From Thermus brockianus (GTDB lineage: Bacteria; Deinococcota; Deinococci; Deinococcales; Thermaceae), in assembly GCF_021462505.1 (NCBI RefSeq), contig NZ_JAKEDV010000001.1:354489-418488 (forward strand): 64,000 nucleotides of DNA, written 5' to 3'. Below, in pieces: positions 1 to 7,583 of this stretch; the first letter of the stretch is position 1, and each line of letters opens with the position of its first letter. Both the position numbers and the translations under genes were made by a program. The notes beneath the pieces are model-generated. The model saw nothing but the letters and a program-made list of their open reading frames with translations. It searched no databases and was not told the origin of the DNA.

Positions 1-1296
1 CGGGAGGGGCTTGCCCTGGCCCAGGCGGCGGGGAAGAGGCGGCCTTTGGGGGCGGTGCTCTCCTTGGCCCGGAGCCTCCTGGAGGAGATCCGCGCCCTGC
101 CCGGGGTGGAGCGGGCGGAGCTTTGCGGTTCGGCCCGGCGCTACAAGGACACCGTGGGGGACCTGGACTACCTGGTGGCGAGCCTCGAGGCCCCTCGGGT
201 GGTGGCGGGCTTCGTGGCCCTCCCCCAGGTGAAGGAGGTTTACGCCAAGGGCCCGGAAAGGGCCACGGTGTTTCTAAAGAATGGCCTCCAGGTGGACCTG
301 CGCGTGGTGCCTCCCGAAAGCTATGGCGCAGGCCTCCAGTACCTCACGGGGAGCAAGGCCCATTCCATCAAGCTTCGCGCCCTGGCCCAGGATATGGGCC
401 TAAAGCTTTCCGAGTACGGGGTCTTCCGGGGGGAGGAGCGCCTGGCGGGGGAGACGGAGGAAGGGGTGTACGCCGCCTTGGGCCTGCCCTTCATCCCCCC
501 GCCCCTCCGGGAGGACCACGGGGAGATTGAGGCGGCGCAAAGGGGAAAGCTTCCCAAGCTCCTAGAGCTTTCCCACGTCAAGGGGGACCTCCAGGTCCAC
601 TCCACCTACTCCGACGGCAAAAACTCCCTGGAAGAGCTTTGGGAGGCGGCCAAGGCCCTGGGGTACCAGTACCTGGGGGTCACGGACCACTCCCCGGCGG
701 TGCGGGTGGCGGGGGGGCCGTCCCCGGAGGAGGCCCTAAGGCGCATTGAGGCCATCCGCCGCTTCAACGAAACCCACGGCCCCCCTTACCTCCTGGCGGG
801 GGCCGAGGTGGACATTCGGCCCGATGGCAGCCTGGACTACCCGGACTGGGTCCTGCGCGAGTTGGACCTGGTCCTGATCTCCATCCACTCCCAGTTCAAG
901 CTCTCCAAAGCGGAGCAGACGAGGCGCATCCTGAGGGCCCTGGAGAACCCTTTCGTCCACGTCCTGGCCCACCCCACGGCCCGCCTCCTCGGCCGCCGCC
1001 CCCCTATTGAGGCCGACTGGGAGGCCATTTTCCAAAAGGCCAAGGAGCGGGGCGTGGCCGTGGAGATAGACGGCTACTACGACCGCATGGACCTGCCCGA
1101 TGACCTCGCCCGCCTGGCCTACGGGATGGGGCTTTGGATAAGCCTTTCCACGGACGCCCACCAGACCGAGCACCTCCGCTTCATGGAGCTCGCCGTGGGC
1201 ACCGCCCAGAGGGCCTGGATTGGCCCGGAAAGGGTGCTCAACGCCCTTTCCTACGAGGAGCTAACCCGGTGGCTCAAAGCCCGGCGAGGGCTTTAG
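1..1296 (+). CDS. polX: DNA polymerase X with C-terminal PHP domain (5' end cut by window)
   Basis: This is the C-terminal 431 residues of a bacterial family X DNA polymerase, a gap-filling base-excision-repair enzyme. The reading frame is open from base 1, so the TTG at 46 is not taken as the start; the gene begins upstream of the window. The palm motif GSARRYKDTVGDLDYLV is visible with the metal-binding Asp pair at visible residues 54 and 56 and a third Asp near 99 (QVDLRV). From about residue 194 a PHP domain starts (QVHSTYSDG, then TDHS, later AHPTARL and STDAH), the Mn/Zn 3'-exonuclease and phosphatase module known from bacterial PolX. The family is about 575 aa, so roughly 145 residues are missing. 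It converges on and overlaps the uracil-DNA glycosylase gene by 23 bp, another base-excision-repair gene. Confidence 0.95.
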   Translation, partial: REGLALAQAAGKRRPLGAVLSLARSLLEEIRALPGVERAELCGSARRYKDTVGDLDYLVASLEAPRVVAGFVALPQVKEVYAKGPERATVFLKNGLQVDLRVVPPESYGAGLQYLTGSKAHSIKLRALAQDMGLKLSEYGVFRGEERLAGETEEGVYAALGLPFIPPPLREDHGEIEAAQRGKLPKLLELSHVKGDLQVHSTYSDGKNSLEELWEAAKALGYQYLGVTDHSPAVRVAGGPSPEEALRRIEAIRRFNETHGPPYLLAGAEVDIRPDGSLDYPDWVLRELDLVLISIHSQFKLSKAEQTRRILRALENPFVHVLAHPTARLLGRRPPIEADWEAIFQKAKERGVAVEIDGYYDRMDLPDDLARLAYGMGLWISLSTDAHQTEHLRFMELAVGTAQRAWIGPERVLNALSYEELTRWLKARRGL

Positions 1297-1933
1297 CCCT
1301 TAGGAGGACCTCCAGGAACATCTCCCGGGTGAGCTTGCCCGTTTGCGTGTTCTGGCGGGAAACGTGGTAGCTACAGAGGAGGTGCCTCCCCTCGGGCAAG
1401 GGGTAGTGGGCCCCGTGGCGGAAGGGGTAGGCGCTCCTTCTCAGGCCCAAGTGGTCCAGGAGGGCCTCGTGGGCGATCCGCCCCAGGGCCAGGTAAACCT
1501 GGGCTTTCCGAAGGAGGCCGAGCTCCACCGCCGTCCAGCGGGCGCACGCCCTGAGCTCCTCCGGCGTGGGCTTGTTCCCAGGCGGGGCGCACCGCACCGC
1601 CGCCGTGAGGTAGACGCCATAGAGCCTTAGGTCATCCCCAGGGTGGCTTTCGGGCTTGTTGGAAAGCCCCGCCTCGTGGAGGAGGGGGTAGAGGAAGGCT
1701 CCCGAGGCGTCCCCGGTGAAGGGCCGGCCCGTGCGGTTGGAGCCGTGGGCCCCGGGGGCGAGGCCGAAGAGGACGAGGCGCGCCTCGGGGTCCCCGAAGC
1801 CGGGCACGGGCCTAGCCCAGTAGGGCTCGTGGCGGAAGGCCCTTTTCCTTCCCGCCACCCCTTCCCGCCAGGCCACGAGCCGGGGGCAGAGGCGGCAGGC
1901 GGTGAGCTCTTGGCGAAAGCTTTCCAGGTCCAT
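1274..1933 (-). CDS. udgB: Family 5 uracil-DNA glycosylase (UDGb)
   Basis: A 219-aa iron-sulfur uracil-DNA glycosylase that removes uracil, and in family 5 also hypoxanthine or other deaminated bases, from DNA. Cysteines 13 and 16 plus two more in VRCAPPGNKPTPEELRACAR match the four ligands of the [4Fe-4S] cluster in family 4/5 enzymes. The active-site segment GLAPGAHGSNRTGRPF is the family 5 version, in which the Asp/Glu used as base in other families is replaced by Ala. The C-terminal SYHVSRQN matches motif 2. Length is normal. The last 23 bp overlap the end of polX on the other strand, so the two repair genes are convergent and no terminator fits between them. Confidence 0.93.
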   Translation of the reverse strand: MDLESFRQELTACRLCPRLVAWREGVAGRKRAFRHEPYWARPVPGFGDPEARLVLFGLAPGAHGSNRTGRPFTGDASGAFLYPLLHEAGLSNKPESHPGDDLRLYGVYLTAAVRCAPPGNKPTPEELRACARWTAVELGLLRKAQVYLALGRIAHEALLDHLGLRRSAYPFRHGAHYPLPEGRHLLCSYHVSRQNTQTGKLTREMFLEVLLRAKALAGL

Positions 1934-1939
1934 GGGCTT

Positions 1940-2455
1940 TTAGAGAAACCTCACGTGGGCCAGCTCGCTTCGCTTCTTGACCCCGAGCTTTTGGAAAACC
2001 AGGGAAAGGTGGGCCTTCACCGTCTTCACCGAGATGCCGAGCTCCTTGGCAATCTCCTCGTTGGAAAGGCCCAAAGCCGCCAAGGCCGCCACCTCCTTTT
2101 CCCTGGGCGTGAGGTGGGGGAGGGGTTCCCCCACCAAGGTGGCCACCACCTTGCGCTCGGCCCAGACCTCGCCCCGGGCCACCGCCTCCAGGGCCTTGGC
2201 CAGGACCTCGAGGCCCTGCTCGGGGTAGAGGTAGCCCCGGTACCCCTTTTTGAGGGCCTGGGGCGCTTGCTCCTTGTCCCGAAGCAGGATCACCGCGGGC
2301 ACAGGGGGTGGGGCGGGGACCTCGCGGCCCGCCTCCACCAGCCCCACCTGGGCCTGGAAGGGGTGGGTCACCACCTCGAGGCCCCAAGCCCCAAGCTGGG
2401 CTTCCAACGCCTCTTGATAGGCGCGTAGGGGTACCTGGAGCCAAACCTTCAGCAT
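1940..2455 (-). CDS. LuxR/NarL-type DNA-binding regulator with degenerate receiver
   Basis: A 171-aa protein with a clear LuxR/GerE helix-turn-helix at the C-terminus, from LTPREKEVAALAALGLSNEE through IAKELGISVKTVKAHL to the last residue. The first 100 residues have the length of a response-regulator receiver, but no acidic pair, phospho-Asp or conserved Lys is recognisable, so it is probably not phosphorylated. The ATG at 2455 is chosen because a GGAAG ribosome site precedes it and because the upstream extension (PPLNPSSPTPPVP) is low-complexity. It lies 77 bp downstream of the acyl-CoA carboxylase gene on the same strand and may be cotranscribed. The target is unknown. Confidence 0.75.
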   Translation of the reverse strand: MLKVWLQVPLRAYQEALEAQLGAWGLEVVTHPFQAQVGLVEAGREVPAPPPVPAVILLRDKEQAPQALKKGYRGYLYPEQGLEVLAKALEAVARGEVWAERKVVATLVGEPLPHLTPREKEVAALAALGLSNEEIAKELGISVKTVKAHLSLVFQKLGVKKRSELAHVRFL

Positions 2456-2532
2456 CTGCTTCCAGTTTACCCAGGCACGCCTCGTGGATGGACTCGGAAG
2501 AGCAGGTACCGGCGGGGTTGGGGAGGAGGGGT

Positions 2533-4110
2533 TTAGAGGGGGATATTGTCGTGCTTCTTGGGTGGCCTCTCCTCCTTCTTGTCCCAAAGCATCCTGAGGT
2601 GCAGGTAGAGGAGGCGGCGGGTGTCCTTGGGGTCTATGACGTCGTCAATGTAGCCCCGGGCCGCCGCCACCCAGGGGTTGTCAAAGGCCTGGCGGTACTC
2701 CTCAATCTTCTTGCGGCGGGTTTCCTCGGGGTTGGGGGAGGCCTGGATCTCCTTGCGGTAGATGATGTTGGCCGCCCCTTCCGCCCCCATCACCGCCACG
2801 GAGGCGGTGGGCCAGGCCAGGACCACGTCCGCCCCCATGTCCTTGGAGTTCATGGCCAGGTAGGCCCCGCCGTAGGCCTTGCGGACGATGAGGGTGATCT
2901 TGGGCACCGTGGCCTCGGCGTAGGCGAAGAGCATCTTGGCCCCGTGGCGGATGATGCCCCCGTGCTCCTGGGCCACTCCGGGAAGGAAGCCCGTCACGTC
3001 CACCAGGGTGAGGAGGGGGATGTTGAAGGCGTCCATGGTGCGGATGAAGCGGGCGGCCTTGTCCGAGGCGTTGATGTCCAGGGCCCCGGCCATGAACCGG
3101 GGGTTGTTGGCGATGACCCCCACGGGGTAGCCGCCAAGCCGCCCCAGGCCCACGATGATGTTTTTGGCGAAGCCGGGCTGGATTTCCAAAAACTCCCCCT
3201 CGTCCAACAGGGTGCGGATTACCTGGTGCATGTTGTAGGGCCTGCGGGCGTCGGGGTGGACGAGGTCCAGGAGCTCCGGGGTGGGCCGGAAGGGGTCGTC
3301 CTTGGGGTCTAGCACCGGGGGCTTTTCCCGGGAGTTTTGCGGCAGGTAGGCGAGGAGCTTCTTGATGAGGTCCAAGACCTCCTGGTCGCTTTCTCCTTCC
3401 AGGTGGGCCACGCCGCTTTTCTCCATGTGCACGTCGGCCCCGCCCAGCTCCTCAAAGGTCACCTCCTCGCGGGTGACGCTTTTAATAACCTCGGGGCCGG
3501 TGATGAACATGTAGCTGGTGCCCCGGCTCATGAGGATGAAGTCGGTCATGGCGGGGCTGTAGACGGCTCCCCCGGCGCAAGGGCCCAGGATGGCGGAGAT
3601 CTGGGGCACCACCCCGGAGTAGATGGCGTTGCGGTAGAAGACCTCCCCGTAGCCGGAGAGGCTATCCACCCCTTCTTGGATGCGGGCCCCGGCGGAGTCG
3701 TTGAGGCCGATGATGGGGGCTCCCACCTTGGCGGCCAGGTCCATGAGGCTTGCGATCTTGCGCCCGTGCATCTTGCCCAAGGAGCCGCCCAGGACGGTGA
3801 AGTCCTGGCTGAAGACGAAGACGAGGCGGCCGCCGATGGTGCCGTAGCCCGTCACCACCCCGTCCGCGGGCGCCTCGAGGCCCTCCATGAGCCCGGTTTC
3901 CAGGTGCTCGGCAAAGGGCATGAGCTCCACGAAACTCCCGGGGTCCAGGAGGTAATCGATCCGCTCCCGAGCGGTGAGCTTGCCCTGCTGGTGCTGCTTT
4001 TCTATGCGCTCTTTCCCCCCGCCCAAAAGCACCTTTTTGCGCCTTTCTTCAAGCTCCGCCAAGAGCTCATCCAGGATGAGCCGGGCATTATCCGCCATAC
4101 TGGCCGTCAT
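2533..4110 (-). CDS. pccB: Acyl-CoA carboxylase, carboxyltransferase (beta) subunit
   Basis: A 525-aa biotin-dependent carboxyltransferase of the propionyl-CoA/methylmalonyl-CoA family; it moves CO2 from carboxybiotin to an acyl-CoA such as propionyl-CoA. The N-terminal KLTARERIDYLLDPGSFVEL, the acyl-CoA pocket region (GLNDSAGARIQEGVDSLSGY, ILGPCAGGAVYSPAMTDF) and the C-terminal carboxybiotin half (DVTGFLPGVAQEHGGIIRHG, RKAYGGAYLAMNSKDMGAD) are all present. Length is typical. The matching biotin carboxylase/carrier subunit is not in the window. Two starts are possible (4110 or ATG at 4098); neither has a good Shine-Dalgarno, and AT-rich TTAGTGTATC just before suggests a leaderless message. 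Substrate (propionyl versus other) is inferred from the family only. Confidence 0.9.
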   Translation of the reverse strand: MTASMADNARLILDELLAELEERRKKVLLGGGKERIEKQHQQGKLTARERIDYLLDPGSFVELMPFAEHLETGLMEGLEAPADGVVTGYGTIGGRLVFVFSQDFTVLGGSLGKMHGRKIASLMDLAAKVGAPIIGLNDSAGARIQEGVDSLSGYGEVFYRNAIYSGVVPQISAILGPCAGGAVYSPAMTDFILMSRGTSYMFITGPEVIKSVTREEVTFEELGGADVHMEKSGVAHLEGESDQEVLDLIKKLLAYLPQNSREKPPVLDPKDDPFRPTPELLDLVHPDARRPYNMHQVIRTLLDEGEFLEIQPGFAKNIIVGLGRLGGYPVGVIANNPRFMAGALDINASDKAARFIRTMDAFNIPLLTLVDVTGFLPGVAQEHGGIIRHGAKMLFAYAEATVPKITLIVRKAYGGAYLAMNSKDMGADVVLAWPTASVAVMGAEGAANIIYRKEIQASPNPEETRRKKIEEYRQAFDNPWVAAARGYIDDVIDPKDTRRLLYLHLRMLWDKKEERPPKKHDNIPL

Positions 4111-4168
4111 GATACACTAAGAAACCAGGCAGGCTTCCAGGAAAGGCCGCCTGGGAAGGAGGTGAAGC

Positions 4169-4591
4169 GTGCGAAGGTGGCTTTGGTATCTCTTGGCGCT
4201 TATTTTGCTGGGGCTTTTGGCCTGGGGAGGCTATGCGGCCTACGCCAGCTACCAAGGCCTGAGGGCCAAGGTGGCGGCCCTGGAGGCCCGGGTAACCGCC
4301 CAGGAAGAGGCCATCAAGGGGCTTGCCGAGCGGGTGGGGAAGCTGGAGGAAGAGGTCTTCCAGGCGCCTACACCGCCCCTCTCCCTGCCCGAGGTACCCG
4401 AGGCGGGCGGCGCCCCTGTCTGGCCCTACGCCGTGGGCGTGGTGGTGGCGGCGGTGCTTCTCTACCTTCTCCTCCGCCTCCTCCGGGGGCAGGAGCCTAA
4501 GGCCGAGGCGCCAACCCAAGCTTCTCCCGACCTCGAGGCCTCCCGCATGACCGAAGAAGGCGCACCCCCGCCCCCTGGGGAGCGGGGCTAA
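4169..4591 (+). CDS. Small membrane protein with coiled coil, function unknown
   Basis: A 140-aa protein not recognised as any named family. A transmembrane segment follows the start (LWYLLALILLGLLAWGGYAA), then a heptad-like coiled coil (about residues 30-65, LRAKVAALEARVTAQEEAIK), a Pro-rich linker, a second membrane segment (about 85-107, VWPYAVGVVVAAVLLYLLLR) and a charged, Pro/Glu-rich tail. Both ends may therefore lie in the cytoplasm with the coiled coil outside, or the reverse. The GTG start at 4169 has a strong GGAGGTGA ribosome site. The gene is transcribed alone, divergent from pccB, and is closed by an intrinsic terminator. Confidence 0.7.
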   Translation: MRRWLWYLLALILLGLLAWGGYAAYASYQGLRAKVAALEARVTAQEEAIKGLAERVGKLEEEVFQAPTPPLSLPEVPEAGGAPVWPYAVGVVVAAVLLYLLLRLLRGQEPKAEAPTQASPDLEASRMTEEGAPPPPGERG

Positions 4592-4597
4592 GGGAAA

Positions 4598-4632
4598 GCC
4601 CGCCGGGGGAAGCCCCGGCGGGCCTTTTTTTT
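4598..4632 (+). terminator. Intrinsic terminator after the small membrane protein gene
   Basis: An 11-bp perfect GC stem (GCCCGCCGGGG / CCCCGGCGGGC) with loop GAAG is followed by one C and eight T. It ends the rightward gene at 4591 and directly abuts the stop codon of the convergent etfA. It is the only textbook intrinsic terminator seen in the window. Confidence 0.93.
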
Positions 4633-5583
4633 CTAGTCCTTTAGCTTCTTCACCGCTTCAATCAGGGCGGGGACCACCTGGTGCACGTCCCCCACGATGC
4701 CATAGTCGGCGTGCTTGAAGATGGGGGCCTCGGGGTCCTTGTTCACCGCCACGATGTACTTGCTCTTGTTCATCCCCGCCAGGTGCTGCACGGCCCCCGA
4801 CACCCCTAGGGCGATGTAGAGGGAAGGTTGCACCGTCTTGCCCGTCTGGCCCACCTGCTCGCTGTAGGGCCGCCAGCCGGCGTCCACCACCGCCCGGGTG
4901 GCGCCCACGGCCCCGCCCAAGAGGGCGGCGAGCTCCTCCACCAGGCGGAAGGCCTCGGGGCTCCCCATGCCCCGCCCTCCCGTGACCACGATGTCCGCCT
5001 CGGTGAGGGAAACCCCCTTCTTCTCCTCCTGGAGGCGCTCCAGCACCTCCACGGTGGGCACAGCCGGCACCTCCAGGGGCCGCACCTCCCCCTGGGCCGC
5101 AAGGGGCTCCGCCAGGGGGGTGGTGTTGGGCTTCACCGTGAGGACCACGGGGAGGGGGGCGCGCACCCTCTGCGTCACCCGGTTCAGGTAGGCGTAGCGG
5201 GTGGCCACCACCGCCCCGCCCTCCACCCCGCTTTCCAAGGTGTCCTCCAAGAGTCCCGCCTTCAGGGCGTAGGCCACCCGGCCCAGGTAGGTGCGGCTTT
5301 GCCGGGAGGAGGGGGCCACCACCGCCTGGGCGCCCGCCTCCTGGGCCGCCGCCAAGACCCCAGCCGCCCACCGTTCGGCCGTATAGGGGCCTAGCGTGGC
5401 GGTGTAGAGGGTCTCCACGTAGCTTCGGGCCTCCTCCACCGGGGCCTTGTCCTCCGCCAGGAGGACCCCAGCCACCCGGGTGCCCAAGGCCTCCGCCAGG
5501 GCCCGGGCCCGGGTGAGGGCCTCGAGGCTCCCCTTCCTTAGCTTGTTCCCATCGTGGTCCAGAACCACAAGAACCATAGCCAC
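4633..5583 (-). CDS. etfA: Electron transfer flavoprotein alpha subunit
   Basis: A 316-aa ETF alpha subunit. With EtfB it forms the FAD-containing heterodimer that takes electrons from acyl-CoA dehydrogenases and passes them to ETF:quinone oxidoreductase. The C-terminal FAD domain signature is complete: [17 protein letters not shown]-type segment [40 protein letters not shown] and [20 protein letters not shown]. The N-terminal half ([20 protein letters not shown]) is the usual alpha/beta domain. It is the last gene of acd-etfB-etfA, 3 bp after etfB. A start two codons downstream (second Met) is equally possible. Confidence 0.96.
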   Translation of the reverse strand: MAMVLVVLDHDGNKLRKGSLEALTRARALAEALGTRVAGVLLAEDKAPVEEARSYVETLYTATLGPYTAERWAAGVLAAAQEAGAQAVVAPSSRQSRTYLGRVAYALKAGLLEDTLESGVEGGAVVATRYAYLNRVTQRVRAPLPVVLTVKPNTTPLAEPLAAQGEVRPLEVPAVPTVEVLERLQEEKKGVSLTEADIVVTGGRGMGSPEAFRLVEELAALLGGAVGATRAVVDAGWRPYSEQVGQTGKTVQPSLYIALGVSGAVQHLAGMNKSKYIVAVNKDPEAPIFKHADYGIVGDVHQVVPALIEAVKKLKD

Positions 5584-5586
5584 CTC

Positions 5587-6330
5587 CTAAAGCACCTTGG
5601 CCTCTTCGTGGAGAAGCCGCACCAGCTCCTCCGCCGCCGCCACGGGGTCCTTCCCGTCCAGGATCCTCTGCAGGCGGGCCTTTTCCTGGATGCTCTCCTC
5701 GAGGATTTCCACCTTAGGCGTTCCAGTGAAGGCCACCTTCCTTATCTCCTTCTTCTTGGCCTTCATGATGCCGGGAAGGGTGGGGTAGCGGGGCTCGTTC
5801 AGGCCCTGCTGCGTGGTGAAGACGGCGGGAAGCCTTACCCGGACCCACTCCGCCCCCTCGTCTAGGTCGTGCTTGGCCTTGGCCGTTTCCCCTTCTAGCT
5901 CCAAGGCCGTGGTCCAGGACACCACCGGCACCCCCAGGGCCTCCGCCAGGGCGGCCCCCAGGGCCTGGCTATCCCAGTCCGCTTGCTGCCCCCCGGTGAG
6001 GACCAGGGTGGGGGCCTCCTCCCGCACCACGTCCGCCAGGGCTTCGGCCACGGTCACGGGGTCGGCGTAGCCCTCGTAAACCACGTGCACCCCCCGGTCG
6101 CACCCCATGGCCAAGGCGGTGCGGATGGCCTCTTCCGTGCGCTCGGGGCCGAAGCCCACCACGATGGCCTCGCCGCCGTGCTTTTCCTTGAGGCGGAGGG
6201 CCTCCTCCACGGCGTACTCGTCCATCTGGTCCAGGATGAGGGTGGCCCCGGAAAGGTCCACCCGGCCGCCTTGGATCTTGAGCCTGCTCTCCCCGTCGGG
6301 GACCTGCCTGATAACCGCCACGAACTTCAT
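5587..6330 (-). CDS. etfB: Electron transfer flavoprotein beta subunit
   Basis: A 247-aa ETF beta subunit, partner of the adjacent EtfA. Typical motifs are MKFVAVIRQVPD at the N-terminus, DQMDEYAVEEALRLKEKHGG, the AMP-binding region (VLTGGQQADWDSQALGAALA) and the recognition-loop region near residue 195 (EPRYPTLPGIMKAKKKEIRK). The ATG at 6330 is preferred over an in-frame GTG five codons earlier because AGGAGG lies directly in front of it. Its upstream end overlaps the acyl-CoA dehydrogenase stop region only through that longer frame, so translation is probably coupled. Confidence 0.96.
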   Translation of the reverse strand: MKFVAVIRQVPDGESRLKIQGGRVDLSGATLILDQMDEYAVEEALRLKEKHGGEAIVVGFGPERTEEAIRTALAMGCDRGVHVVYEGYADPVTVAEALADVVREEAPTLVLTGGQQADWDSQALGAALAEALGVPVVSWTTALELEGETAKAKHDLDEGAEWVRVRLPAVFTTQQGLNEPRYPTLPGIMKAKKKEIRKVAFTGTPKVEILEESIQEKARLQRILDGKDPVAAAEELVRLLHEEAKVL

Positions 6331-6341
6331 CCTGCCTCCTT

Positions 6342-7487
<1,146 letters not shown>

Positions 7488-7525
7488 ACCCGACCTCCCC
7501 TAGCAAGGGGCCCTCTCTTTGACCA

Positions 7526-7554
7526 AGTCTAAGATTTCACCCTTCCCCTTGCAA
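7526..7554 (-). promoter_or_regulatory. Promoter of the acyl-CoA dehydrogenase/etfBA operon
   Basis: On the minus strand TTGCAA (7549-7554) is followed after 17 bp by TAGACT (7526-7531), a good sigma-A type -35/-10 pair. The start codon at 7487 gives a leader of about 30 nt that contains GGGGAGG. The same 96-bp gap separates the operon from the divergent histidine kinase gene. Confidence 0.7.
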
Positions 7555-7583
7555 CCCAGGCCCCATGCTACCATTGGAGGCAG

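Noticed and set aside
2308..3312. Long open frame antisense to the acyl-CoA carboxylase gene
   Set aside because: It is a GC-rich shadow frame full of Gly/His/Pro with no recognisable domain, while the other strand encodes a complete, conserved enzyme.
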